In this document: piece by piece, positions 21,548 through 33,452 of the stretch
Numbering within the stretch: the stretch's first letter is position 1
Layout of the letters: every line of letters begins with the position of its first letter
DNA from: Schizophyllum amplum
Lineage: Eukaryota; Basidiomycota; Agaricomycetes; Agaricales; Schizophyllaceae
Direction: 5' to 3'
Assembly: GCA_007026445.1 (NCBI GenBank)
Contig: VDMD01000138.1
Coordinates: forward strand, 1-57,934
DNA: 57,934 nucleotides
Translations under genes and position numbers: made by a program
The notes under the pieces: generated by a model
What the model saw: the letters and a program-made list of their open reading frames with translations, nothing else
Told to the model about the DNA's origin: nothing
The model's database searches: none

Positions 21548-22888
21548 ATGTTGAGACCACGGCTCTCGACGTCGAGACGGACAGTGACCAAGGTCATCAC
21601 GCGCGGCGTGCAGCTTGCGTCCCAGCACAAGCCATTAGAGACCGAGGCGGACTGGACGGCGCTGCAGCTCGAGCGCGCGCATGTCTCGCAGCTCAGTGAG
21701 TCACGCTGTTGCAGCTCTATACGACTTCTCTAACAGTGCATAGAAAATGTGTTTGACGCTCAGGGACCCGTCTTGACTGACGAGAGCCGCTGGCGGTTGC
21801 GCGACTCCCTCAGAAAGCCCCCAGCAGAAGCCACCATCTCCGCACTCCTCGCTGCCGGCGCACATTTTGGCCACTCCACGTCCCGCTTGAACCCCAACTT
21901 CATGCCATACGCATATGGTACCCGCGGCGGCATCACCATCATTGACCTCGACCACACACTCCCCCTGCTTCGCCGCGCGACCCAACTGGCCCGCTCCGTC
22001 GCCTACCGCGGCGGCCAGATCCTATTCCTCGGCACGCGCCCTGACCTCCGCCCAGTCGTGCAGAAGGCAGCGGAGCGTCTCGGTCCAGGCAACGGCTACT
22101 ACATTGCCGACCGCTGGCTCCCCGGCACTCTCACGAATCGCTTCTCCATGCTCAGCCCGGACGACTTCAAACGCTACAACCTCCTCCCCGACCTCGTCGT
22201 CATCCTCAACCCCATCCAGAACGCCGTCGCTATCCGCGAGCTTGCCGTCGAGCACGTCCCCACCATCGGCATCGTCGACTCGAACGCGGACCCACGGCTC
22301 GTGATGTACCCCATCCCCGCCAACGACGAGAGCACCCGGGTGGCCGAAATTGTAGCGGGCGTCATCTCCATTGCCGCTCGTGAGGGTGTGCACTTGCGCG
22401 AGCAGGAGGGCGCGGTGGAGGCAAGGAAACGCCTCGCTGAGGACGATGCGAAGGAGGAGAATGACAAGGAGTTGAGTACCGGGCAACGGGATGAACTGGT
22501 TCAACTCATCCGCCGCGTTGAGAGCCGCGCGAAACTGGAGAAGCACGGCGATGATCCCGTCACGAAGAAGCCCAAGTCCGAGTCCGAGATCCTCTCTTAC
22601 CGCAGGCAGGACACCAAGAAGGAGTCCGCACACGCACCCGCACAGAAGCTCGTCGAGGTCGCCGGCATCCTGCGCTTACAGGAGGCCTTCTACCCATCCG
22701 AGCTGCACGAACCGCTGCAGAAGTTCGCCACCTTCCTGGAGGCCGTGGCATGGGAGGGCAACGGTTACTCGTTGGATCTACAGACGAGCATGGACATCGC
22801 CATCGAGCGCTTTGTGCAGACACACCCGGAGGACGCACGACGATTGCTCAGTGTTCCTCCACCACAGACTACCGAACAAAGTATATAG
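21548..22888 (+). CDS. MRP4: Mitochondrial small-subunit ribosomal protein uS2m (Mrp4)
   Basis: Two exons, 21548-21695 and 21744-22888; 430 residues. A basic N-terminus (MLRPRLSTSRRTVTKVITRG) looks like a mitochondrial presequence. The uS2 fold is clear from about residue 85: LLAAGAHFGHSTSRLNPNFM, YGTRGGITIIDLDHTL, ILFLGTRPD, DRWLPGTLTNR, LPDLVVILNP, ELAVEHVPTIGIVDSNADP and YPIPANDES. After about residue 265 there is a long charged extension absent from bacterial S2, usual for fungal mitoribosomal proteins. The acceptor at 21743 is chosen over one at 21736, which would give an early stop. Located head-to-head with the cytosolic ribosome chaperone SSB. Confidence 0.93.
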
Positions 22889-23676
22889 CGTACGTTGCAC
22901 TCAGCGTAATATCATTGTCCAGGGATCTGTTCACCTCTACTCCACAACTAGACCGTGAAGCCTTTGCGGTATGAATAATCATCTCGATGGCCTGTCGTCT
23001 GCGCCTCAGCGCTGCGCTGCAAGTGGACGCGCCAACTTCAACAAGCTCTCGTCAAGCACCGCTATCTCACTTCGGTACGCTGTCCGGGTGAATGTGCTCT
23101 CATGTCAATGTACATTGCGCGTCAGCAGATCCTGACCACTGCAGTATAAGCGAAGTTTCCTCCTTCGAGTCGGACGAAGCATTCTATCATACCGGGGCAG
23201 ACGCGAAGCCTTCAGGTACTCTTGGATTCTGTCGGCACCCAGCCGCCTATACTGCGCCGAGATCTTCGTATCGCCAATGCCCTCTGATCGCTGCACTCTA
23301 CTGTTGGTGACCAACCTAGACCTTGGAACCTGGGAGAAAACGCTCAGAGGACCTCCGAATCGGCCGTTCAGAGCGCTCATCACAGTCATAGGTCACGAAA
23401 TGGGCATGGGCCTACATTGAACGCGCGCTCATGCAATAGAGTGAAGCCACATTGTACCCGCTTTGTGCCGAGCGCCAGCCCTCGGTTCACGTTCTTGTCC
23501 TTCAGACGCTGGAGTACGCATACCCCGCGCCGGGTTTCGCGCAAGCGCGCCGGCAAGAATGCTTAGGACTTACCAATCGGCTCTGGGTATTTTCAAGCAT
23601 ATATGTAAAGGCGGTCGAGCCCTTGAGGAGCTCAAACCCCCGACATCCAACCGCTCCTGCGTCAATCTGCCCCACT
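22889..23676. other. Intergenic region before SDR 1
   Basis: 788 bp between uS2m and SDR 1. No gene, TIR or tandem array seen. Confidence 0.5.
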
Positions 23677-24593
23677 ATGTCCTCGACTGTCTACCTGATT
23701 ACTGGAGCCAACCGCGGCATCGGTATGTCTCTCTTGTAACTATGACCGTCGCGCCGCTGAGCAAATTCCAGGACTTGCGGTCACTTCGCAGCTGGCCGCT
23801 CGCCCGAACGCAACCATCTTTGCTGGCGCCCGCGACCCCTCTCGAGCGAAGGAGCTTCGGGCGCTGGCGGAAGCTCTTCCCGGCCGTGTGCACGTCGTCA
23901 AGATCATCTCTTCAGACCGTGTCAATAACGACGCAGCTGCAGAGGAAATAAAGCAGATCGCTGGCCGCCTGGACGTCATCATCGCCAACGCCGGTATCAA
24001 CGACTGCTTCAAGAGCGCTCTTGAAGTACCACCATCGGAGATTATGAGGCATTTCGAGGTGCAGAGTCTCTGTTGCTTGTACATCGCGCGCTGACGAGGG
24101 GCGTATAGGTCAACACGAACGGCCCGCTAGTGCTGTTCCAGGCGATGTATGCGCTTCTGCGCACTAGCCCAGCGCCAAAGTTCGTGCCCATATCGACTGG
24201 TTACGGTAGCATCGAGCTGGGCACTCAGTTCCCAGGCGATGTCTATCCCTACGGCGCGTCTAAGGCAGCTCTCAATTGGGTGACACGCAAACTGCATCAC
24301 GATTTTCCGGAGCTGAGTGCGTATTCCTCGCAGTCGTCATTCATAAAGTACTGTCGCTCACACGGATTTGCTCTACAGTTGTGTTCCCTCTTTGTCCGGG
24401 GTCCGTCGAGACTGGTTTGGCGACTGGCGCGGTGGAAATGGACTCGAGCATAAGCGAGCTGGTGAAGAAATTTCCTTTCATTTCGACAAGGGAGAGCGCA
24501 GAGGGGATCATCGAGCAGGTGGACATTGCCTCTAGGGAGACCCACGGCGGCCAGTTCGTTGACTATACGGGCTTGGGGAAGTGGGCCTGGTAG
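23677..24593 (+). CDS. Short-chain dehydrogenase/reductase, copy 1
   Basis: Exons 23677-23722, 23772-24058, 24109-24316, 24379-24593; 251 residues. Classical SDR: cofactor motif TGANRGIG (9-16), VIIANAGIND with NAG at 88-90, a Ser candidate at 145 in YGSIE, and active-site Tyr159-x3-Lys163 in YPYGASKAALNW. The C-terminus reads THGGQFVDYTGLGKWAW. The pattern is close to fungal NAD(P)-dependent ketoreductases of the norsolorinic-acid-reductase-like group, but the substrate cannot be told. It converges tail-to-tail with SDR 2; both have introns at the same codons and phases (1, 0, 1) and the same length, so they are recent duplicates. Confidence 0.9.
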
Positions 24594-24922
24594 GGTTTCG
24601 TAAGGTGGCATGGTATTATAAGTGCAAGCCCTGCGGATATTGTACAAGCTCTGTAGCCTCATCAAAGTATGTAATATGTACACACAAACGACTCGCGAGC
24701 GTTCCCCGACCTCGATGCGAGTTATGAGGCTTTCGCCGCGTCCACTTTCCCATGTCGTGCTTGTGGTCCACATCGTGGTGGATGAACTGGCCTCTGTGCC
24801 ACTCCCTTCCTGAATTCCTCGCGCACGCTCATCCAGCAGATTGAGAGGAAGTGCCTGAACTTATAACAGTACATTTCCGCCTCTCATGCGAATTGCTCGC
24901 GTCGTTTTCGCAGCTCCATATC
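24594..24922. other. Convergent 3' spacer SDR 1 / SDR 2
   Basis: 329 bp between stop codons of the convergent SDR pair. Nothing else seen. Confidence 0.5.
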
Positions 24923-25882
24923 CTACCAGGCCCACTTCCCCAAACCAGTAATATCTACGAACTGGCCGCCGTGGGTCTCCCTAGTCGCAACGTCCACCTG
25001 CTCGACAATCCCTCTGGCGCTCTCCTCCGTTGTAATCAGCGGGAAGTCCTTGATCAGCTCGCCAATGCCAGGATCGCGCTTCGCGGCCGACATCGTCAAG
25101 TCGGTCTCGACAGCGCCCGGCGCGAGGGGGAATATGACTACGGCCCAAGCGTGTCAGTAAAATCACGGACACCCATTGAGTGTTCAACACGTGAGATACG
25201 CACTCATTGCCGGAAATTCACGATGCAATTTGCGCACCACCCAGTTGAGGGCCGCCTTCGACGCGCCGTAGGGGTAGATATCGCCCGGGAACTGCGTGCC
25301 CTGCTCGATGCTGCCGTTGCCGGACGAGATGGGCACGAATTTGGGCGCGGGGCTGGCGCTCAAAAGCGCGTGCGTCGCCTGGAAGAGCACGAGCGGGCCG
25401 TTCGTGTTGATCTGCAGGACAAGGTGAGTTCCCGCAGTACGAATGAGGAAGCGGGGTGCACAATGCAGCTCGCCCGACCAAAAACCTCCCTCACCTCAAA
25501 ATGCCTCGTCATCTCCTCCGGCGTCACTTCCAGCGCATCCAAGAAGCTGTCGCTAATGCCTGCGTTCGCAATAACGACGTCCAGACGGCCAGCGACCTTC
25601 TTGATCTCCTCCGCGGCTGCATCGTTGTTCGCCCGGTCCGCAGATACCACCTTGATGACATGCAGGCGGCCGGGGTGGGCGTCCGCCAGCGCGTTCAGCT
25701 CCTTGGCGCGGGTGGGGTCGCGGGCGCCCGCGAAAACGATCGCGTTGGGGCGAGCGGCGAGCTGCGCGGCGACAGCGAGACCTAATGATAATCGGTTTAG
25801 TCCGTGCCGCGCTTATGAATGAATGAGACAACATACCAATGCCACGGTTGGCTCCAGTAACCAGGTAAACGGTTGAAGACAT
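24923..25882 (-). CDS. Short-chain dehydrogenase/reductase, copy 2
   Basis: Exons 25837-25882, 25495-25781, 25204-25411, 24923-25137; 251 residues, all motifs intact: TGANRGIG, VVIANAGISD, PISSGNGSIE, YPYGASKAALNW, and the terminal HGGQFVDITGLGKWAW. Exon lengths (46, 287, 208, 215) equal those of SDR 1 exactly. A soluble cytosolic NAD(P)(H) oxidoreductase is expected; substrate unknown. Main differences from SDR 1 lie in the substrate loop (about 185-205), suggesting altered specificity. No membrane or signal sequence. Confidence 0.9.
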
Positions 25883-28311
25883 GGCTATGGGATTCGATGA
25901 GAGGTAGGTCGCTTGATGCCTGTTGGTGTAGTTCCAATCTCCAGCCCTCAGTCTCCTCTTATACGCTCGGCTGAGCCTTGGCGTCGCCCCAGCTGTCTCG
26001 GAAGCTCAATGTCAGCATGGGCGTGCTTGTCGGCCAACGCGCGCCCAGAGAACCCGTGTTTTGTGCATATCCCGACCGAAAGGGATACAGCCTGGCGCGC
26101 GCTGACTAAGTATATTCCGTTCACTGTGGGCGCGATTCGCGGCACCGTTGATGTACTATCGTTCCGAGAGTCGGGCGTGCACGCGGAGGGTGCTCGGATG
26201 AGCGCAAGGTGGCATCGACATCGCTGTAGGTGAAGTTGCACGGCAGCCACAACTTACCCCCTGAAGGGCTCGGTGAGTCAGATAGGAAGGGAGCAGAACA
26301 TATAATCTGAGGATACTCACTGCGCCTTGTTCGCAGGGCCTCTGGCGACAGCAATAGTCAGAAGGGGCCAATCAGCCGAAGCGTGAATCCCGGAACGCGA
26401 ACGCGCGAAAGCGTCAGGACATGTCATGGGAAGCTCCCGTTCGCTTACCAGTATATTGCAAGTGGAGAACTTGAACCGCTCTGAGGGTTGACATTCGCAA
26501 TGCCACCCGTCTATCGAATGCAAGGGGCGGGCAAAGGCGACGCAGGTAAGCGACAACTGCAAGGCGGTCGCCGATCCCGGCCGCTGTACTTGATCATGGT
26601 CCTCGATGCCAGAAATGACAAAGTGTGCTAAGGAACCTACGTGTGTAAAGCGCACGCCGCCCAGCATCACAGCGCGTCCTTCCCGAGCTATGATGCGAGG
26701 ATAAATGTGCTCACCATTACTGCTCGGCGGTCGCCGCTTTTCACTCTGCGTCTATCTGCTAGACCACATCTAGTGTTGTCTGGGTCGGAGCGGGAGACCG
26801 AGGGGCCGCTGCGGCTGTCAGGAAGCTTGCATTGCGTGAAGCCTGCTGGTCTTCGTGCTTCGGAGCGGCCATGCATGGGAAGCAACGTTCATTTCGGAAG
26901 GCATAGGACGTGCAAACAGAGGCTAATTGAACGTACAGCAGCGCACTCTGTTGAAAGTTGAGAGCCTTCGGAACGAGCGCTTGCCCAAGAGAGCGAAGAC
27001 GTCCCCATCGTGTCTTCAGTCCACTGCCATTTGACTGCCCTGGACAAGCCGCGTCCTGCCGCGTCGGCGCGTCGAATTTCGAACGCGATCACGTGCCAAT
27101 TTGACGCGTCGCCCGAATTCCGAATCCGAGTCAGGTCTTGCGGCTGTCGTCCTTGTCGTCACGCGTCAGTCTCGACGTCTTTACCGGAAGCTGATGGTGG
27201 ATTTGTGCATATGGATGTTGTAGCCATCAGCGTCCTTGTCGTCGGGCCCGGTGAGCAAGGACAGGCAAGCACTCCAAGATGACGCCGGCGGCTGAGGGAG
27301 GGGCGATGCCTTTGTGATGCCTACCATATGCCGCCAAGATCAGTCTCGACGGTTCCGGGTCGCAGGCTCGGGAGGGTGCCGAATCAGATAGGACAGGATA
27401 GGAAGACGATACAGCGGGCAGTGGGAGTGTTCTCAAGGCCACTGCAGACAATGAGCAGGTCAAGAGACTAGCAAATGAGGGTCTGATGGGCGAAGGCCTC
27501 TGGAATGGAAGAGCATATGCATGACGTTTGAATGGAGCGGACGCGCTCGACGTCGCACAGGCACGCGTGCGGTCGAGGAGGCGACGGGCGACGCGTCGAC
27601 GTCACGCGGTCACGTGCGCCGCAATCGCCTCGCGGTTCCAACGCTTCGTAAAGAAGCGCAAACAAGAGCGACGTGTTTTGTCCTTTCCAGCGTCAAGGCG
27701 TTTTCTGACGGCGGGCGACCGTTTTTCTCCCGCGATACCGCCCCTTCGACCTTCACCCTCAGACCGAAAACCGGAAATCCAGTCTCCAATCTCTTGACAT
27801 TCGCCCAATCGGCCTGGCTGCTGTTTGCGACGAGTCCCAGTTCTCGTGAGAATCTCTTCTGCCCGTTCCCGATCGTCTTTGGCTGATTCGCGCCTTTGTT
27901 CTGACCGTCTAGGCGCGGCCTCCTCCGTCAACACGTTCCTTACGTACCGGTGAGTGTTCAGAGACCAGCGAGCACCGGATGTCACCCTTCTATCAAACCG
28001 CGCATGGCGAACAATGGAGTCCTGCATATTGCGTCTCTTTGTCTCTCCACACGTTTCCACCCCGGCCCCGGATGGCTCTTTGTCAACGGTCCCTTATATC
28101 ACCCCTTCGTTGATGGCCTGCCTTTTGCTCTTCGCATGCACGCAGGCCCCAACTTCGCCCTTTCCTGGACCGTTTGCTGATCGTTTGTCTCCCATACCCT
28201 CAAAAACCAACCGAACTGTATCGCTATCGCTGTATCAACACCGCCCGCCGCGCCTGTTGTACCACCACCACCACTGTATCGCTACCACCCGCTGCTGCTG
28301 CCGCCGCCGCC
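25883..28311. other. Long intergenic region upstream of CDC25 with four ACGCGT boxes
   Basis: 2.4 kb without a supported gene; parts may be CDC25 5' UTR. ACGCGT sits at 27104-27109, 27161-27166, 27563-27568 and 27591-27596, the last about 20 bp from a CACGTG at 27611-27616. The final 300 bp before the CDC25 start are pyrimidine-rich with ACC/TGC triplet runs. A non-coding transcript cannot be excluded. Confidence 0.5.
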
Positions 28312-30662
28312 ATGTCTGTATCATTCCTCGACCGCCTTGTAGAAGCGCGCCAGCCCATCAAGAGACAGAAGAGACACCACAATCCGAGAGCAATGTCCCA
28401 CCTCGCCCTTCCCCAATTCCTCGCGCCAACCCAACACGCCCGCCGGCGCGCCGGCACGATCACCGCCTTGACGCGACCCCGTGACGACGTCGACAGCTTC
28501 CTCTCATCGGATCTCGAACTTTCGCTAGCCAACACATCCCTCAACTCGCCGCCGCAGGAGCCCATCGCGCTCACCCCCGACACCGAATACGATGCGGCGC
28601 CCATGGACATCTCCCCGTCGCCGCCCAAGACTCTCTTCGGCGGTCCGCCAACGAACTCGAGGAATCAGGACGACAACCCCTTCAAGCCCGCCATGCGACC
28701 GCGGGCCTTCACGAGCGCCGCGCGTATCTTCGGCGGTGACATGAGCAACGGCTCTCTGAACGGCAACAACTCGGGATCGATCAACGGCTCGATGAAGTCT
28801 GGTGCATCCAGCGCGAAGCGCACGCAGAGGGCCGCTTTGCCCATGGAGTGGCTTCGTCCTCCTGCGAAGGAGAACACGGTGCGTCACGTGCATACTGAAT
28901 TCTTGTCATGATACTCAATATGCCACAGGAGCCGTCCTCACCTGGATACGACGCCATGGACGTGGACATGTCCTACGAGATCATCCCGCCGTCTGCAAGC
29001 ACGCAGACAACCTTCACTCCTGCTCCGCTGTCTGCCGCATCAACCGCGACCTTCACGAACCTCTTCTATGACACCATGTCCCCCGCCTCTGTACTATCGC
29101 CGGGTGTTCCGCAACACAAGAAGCGTCGCTCCTGCTCACCAGACGGCTCTAAGTACGACCTAAACGACTCGTCTCCCGCACAACCGTCTCCCTCCGAGGG
29201 CAAGCTCCGTCGGGTCCCCAGTGGCCCCTTGCTGTCACGTATCGCGAAGCCCGCCTTGCAAGGTTTGGGTGGCCCACCTGCCAATGCGCAGAAGCGTCCT
29301 CGTCGGCCTGTACTGTCGGCTATGGTCCCGCCCTCGGATGGCCACCGTGCGCTATCGGCGTACCCCACGTTGGACAACGGCAAGGAGTCATTCCTACAGC
29401 CTGCGAAAAATCTGCCGTACCCTCGCCGCGCGTTCTCTGCTCTCATCGCACCTTCAAACCTCCTTGATCAGTCCTCTGAGGACTCTTCCTTTGAGGGTCT
29501 CGACTCATCGCCTGCTCAGGCGTATGCTCAACGCCAGCAGCAGAGGACGATCCGCCGCTGCGACGGCACTGAGGACTTCAAGCCCATGGCCAACAAGACC
29601 AACATTCCCCCGACGGGGATGCAGGAGAGCCCTTCTGCCAAGTTCTTGGGTGCTGGTATGCCAGGCTTCGGCGACAACGAGGCTGCTGGCAAGATCCTAC
29701 CTTGCCACCGGGTTGCCGACGATGGGCTGATGAGGATCAAGCCTGATACCGTACGTAAAGCGGACACCCGCCGTGTGTTTATCTGACGTTGCTCTGATAG
29801 CTCGACGCGCTCTTGGACGGCGCGTACGACGGCAAGATCAACAACTACTATGTTATCGACTGTCGCTTCGACTACGAGTACAACGGCGGACACATTGACG
29901 GCGCTATCAACATCAACAGCACCGCTCGCCTGGAGCAGGAGCTGCTTGGTCTTCTCCGCCCCAAGCCTACCGTCAGTGGCGACCTCGTCAAGCAGACGAT
30001 ACTCGTTTTCCACTGTGAGTTTAGTGCTAAGCGCGCCCCTACCTTGTAAGTGTCCGATTTTGTTCCAACGAATTCAAACATTGACAAATCACCACAGCGC
30101 TAAACACCTACGCCAGAAGGATCGTGCCATGAACAACCATAACTACCCGCGCATCCACTACCCAGAGTTGTACATCCTTGAGGGCGGCTACTTCGAGTAC
30201 TTCAAGTCGTCGAAGTCCCACCGGAAGCCGGCGACGTACACGCCGATGGATGATCCCGCGCACGCCGCCTCCCGCCGCGAGGACCTTGACCAGTTCCGCA
30301 AGGCCAAGTTCGGGCGTCACAAGTCCTACGCGTACGGCGATGCGATGAGCAAGCCGCCCACGCAACTCAAGCCGGCGCCGCAGCTGAAGCGCAACACGGC
30401 ACCGAGCGGCCAGCCTTCGATGTTTGCGGCGGCGAACGCTGCACGCACGCGCCGGTCTGGCAGCGGTGGGAGCGGGAGTGGAAAGAGCCTGCACACGCTC
30501 GCGGAGGACGGGAACACGACGGCAGCGGAGGAGACGGATGTCGACATCGGCGACAGCCCCTGCCCGCCGCCGAGCAAGGCGACCGCCCTTAAGATACGCA
30601 AGCCGCGTGCGCTGTCTCGTGCTGAGACGTACGGTCCCGGACGCATGCCGCTGCAGTACTAA
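28312..30662 (+). CDS. CDC25: M-phase inducer phosphatase Cdc25 (Mih1)
   Basis: Four exons: 28312-28878, 28929-29750, 29801-30045, 30098-30662; 732 residues. The N-terminal ~460 residues are Ser/Pro-rich with many SP/TP sites, as expected for a CDK/checkpoint-regulated regulatory region. The catalytic rhodanese-like domain runs about 464-590: YYVIDCRFDYEYNGGHIDGA and the signature HCEFSAKRAP with catalytic Cys535 and Arg541, then HYPELYILEGGY. Cdc25 removes inhibitory phosphates from Cdk1 to trigger mitosis. A basic/Ser-rich tail follows. The start at 28312 has a strong context (GCCGCCATGT); an upstream in-frame ATG adds only low-complexity residues. ACGCGT boxes upstream suggest periodic expression (inference). 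Confidence 0.95.
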
Positions 30663-31759
30663 GGGCTATCACACCTCGTCGATAACAATCATCATCCTCT
30701 ATCCAATCCGCCTGTGATACATATCCCTGCTGTCTATCAGTCTGAAGGCTCCTCCTTTCGGACACACCCATATGCTGCCGTCACTCCCTCCATCGCGTCT
30801 TCCCTCTATTGAATCTATAAAGCACATCCAAACGACTTGTCCCGACCGCGACGTCCGCATGACCCACAAGAAACTATGCCCCCCAACTTGTCGCTCATTC
30901 AGTCACGCTCGTTACGCCCACGCCGGCCCTCGATGGACCAGCGCACCTGGTTCTCGACGGACCAGCGCGCGTGCGCGCGGGCGAAGTCCCTCTCCACCTC
31001 GACCATTCCCCTTGTCTCCTCTCTCCTTTTTATCCCCCTATCTATCTATGTGTGTCAATATATGTACTCTGCCCGGGAATGACCCGCGGCAGCCCCTTCA
31101 TCAACATTTTCTTCTTCTGACTTTCTCTGTAGTCACTTGGACCGGCCGCATCTACCCACATCGCCAGCCACACCCTGGCGAACCGCATCCACATCTGCCC
31201 CCCATATATGCTGCTACGGACACTCATCTACACCAGCATCGATATCCGTCGCTCGCACCTGTTCCCATCTTGCGCTACGGACCTTTCTTTGCGCAGGTGG
31301 GTCGCTTACACCTGCGCGCTGTTTGTGGTTAATATCATATTTTTGTTCACTTTCTTCACCCTTTCTTTATGGCTATGTCTCGTCTGTGCTATAGCGAGCG
31401 CGGCTGTCTGTGCTACATATGCAACGATCGCGCTCGATGCTACTAATACAATACGTACGCTCGGCATCCATAGCTTTCGGTACTTTGGACTCGCTTCTCG
31501 TTCGGCAATGTCATGGTCTGTGTGCATACATTTTATGTGGCAAGTAAGGAAACAAGTCAATGTTGACGTTGAACGTTGAACGTGGAAGCTCGAAGCTCTA
31601 TCGATCGTCATTGCCCGCGGGCGCCATCCCCTCAATCTGCTTGACGCGGGCAAGAGCCTGTCAAGAGCTCGTCTTGAACGAACTATCCACGTGACTATAT
31701 TCCCACGCTACCAAGTTGTCTTCCACCATTGAAATCCCTGGCCGTCCCTGCAGCAACAA
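30663..31759. other. Intergenic region after CDC25
   Basis: About 1.1 kb, AT/TC-rich, no supported gene. Its 3' end joins the duplicated block of zinc-finger gene 2. Confidence 0.5.
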
Positions 31760-32404
31760 CGCCTGCACCTCAGCGGAAGCAAGACTTTGCGCCAAACAAG
31801 GTGCTCACTCTGCAGAGCTGTGTCTCGTACTTGCGTCATCCATGCATGCCGGCTGGTCATTGCGCGCTAGGACCTCTGCACACCATTGGCTGGAGGCTTG
31901 GTCCCAACCTGGTCCTACACGCCCAAAAGTTATTGCCATGACAACACGGGCGCCGCAAAGTTACTGTCTTTGGAAAGTGACCCGACGCGCTCACTCTCAG
32001 CTCTCCATCATAGATGGCGCCCTCTTTGGTCAACAAGTGTATACAAGACACCTACAACAACTTGCCTGCCAAATCTGGTGGCGAACAACGCACCCGTGCG
32101 CCCAGAATCGCGCCTCGCCACTGAGCCACTCCGCCACTCGCTAACATACGCAAACACCAAAGTTTCCTTTCTTGAAAAACCTCAGTTTCAGCAATCCATC
32201 AGGTCGTCGGCCAGAATGCTATATAAACGGGGCGCCAGAGGGCTGATTCCCCACTCCCCAAGCACCTACCAGTGTCTTATACTCGCTCCGCCCGCCCGTT
32301 AAGCCGCTGAACCCCCGAACGACGACAATGCCCGCCACCCGTACCATGCAGGTGAGTGTTCGAATTTCCTTTTTGGGAGACCTCGCCACTCACGTCGGGC
32401 GCAG
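31760..32404 (+). repeat. Duplicated upstream block, copy 2 (promoter to intron 1 of zinc-finger gene 2)
   Basis: Counterpart of 16535-17178. It has the same TATATAAA (32220-32227), leader, 24-nt exon and first intron. The last ~255 bp differ from copy 1 at only a few positions. Confidence 0.9.
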
Positions 32405-33240
32405 ACCCCCTACACCAAGGACAACCTCCCATCGTTCCATAGGAACGTTTGCGAGGCCTGTGGCGCTACTGTGCGCGCTAAGCGTGATCAGGAGCGCCAT
32501 GCCCGTGGCCATCTCCCCGAGGACACCCTCGAGCATATTATGATGAAGAAGTGAGTGCTTGATCACCTTCTCGTCCAGAAATGTGTCTGACATGTAGCGC
32601 AGGCCCTTCAAGTGCGAATGGGATGGCTGCCCCAAGCGCTTCAGTCAGAAGAGCACTATGATAGTACACGTCGCCGCCATACAGTGCGTCTGCCTTGTCT
32701 CTGACACTCACCTCGCATCTTGCTGACGACCCGTGCAGCACTGGCGAGAAGAACTACCATTGTCCGGACTGCCCTAGTTCGTTTGCGGACCCTTCGGCAT
32801 GGTCGCGCCACCGCAAGCAGAGACACGGCTGGGTGTCGCCTAAAGCTCGCGGGTCCCGCCAATCCATCACCTACGCGCCGTACCCGATACCCGTGGGCGA
32901 AGACTGCGAGCCGAAGATGCAGTTCCCCGCGTACACTGCGCCCCCAGTCATGTCCTCGTACATGCCAGGGTACACATACAACACCACCGGGCCTGCTGCG
33001 GCGCCCGACCACTTCGTCGACCTCCGAACGCCGTCCCTCTCGTCTTCGGCGTCGAGCCCCGCATCGTCGTCCTCGATTCCCTCGCCCGTGGGAATGCAGA
33101 TGCCGCAGCCCTGGGATCTCGCTGCCCCCTTCGACGCGAGCTACGCTTCCTACGAGGAGTACCCCGCGATCGAGCAGATGCTCAACCAGCTCTGGTCGGG
33201 CCAGTCTCAGCCGTGGGACATCAACACCCCGCTGTTTTAG
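32328..33240 (+). CDS. C2H2 zinc-finger protein 2 (putative transcription factor)
   Basis: Exons 32328-32351, 32405-32550, 32603-32683, 32739-33240; 250 residues. Same architecture as zinc-finger protein 1: first eight residues identical (MPATRTMQ), a degenerate first finger CEACGATVRAKRDQERHARGH, CEWDGC...HVAAIH, linker TGEK, and CPDCPSSFADPSAWSRHRKQRH. A Ser/Pro-rich activation-like region contains MQFPAYTAPPVMSSYMPGY. The C-terminus has ASYASYEEYPAIEQMLNQLW, an acidic/aromatic/leucine patch that may be an activation or interaction motif. Exons 1-3 have the same lengths as the paralogue. Coding exons have diverged far more than the promoter and first intron. An SDR pseudogene lies just downstream on the opposite strand. 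Confidence 0.85.
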
Positions 33241-33452
33241 TTGACATGCCCTGCCCCTGTAATTTTTCTCTCTCATCCGCGGAACACATAGCCAAGTTAC
33301 TTATCAACTACTTTATACTTACTTCTATTCATACTCTCTGGACTTACATCATCGTTACACTGGAAATTTCTGTTCTTCATACTCAATTGTACACATAGAA
33401 GGAATGCATATCTGCGGCCTCGTCGAATGTCATAAGTACAGCGAGAACATGC

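Noticed and set aside
21736..21743. Acceptor at 21736 for the uS2m intron
   Set aside because: Using it gives a stop after a few codons; the next AG (21742-21743) gives the conserved uS2 frame.
24594..24922. Possible extra exon or gene between the convergent SDR genes
   Set aside because: Both SDR genes end with complete family-typical C-termini; the spacer shows only short chance frames.
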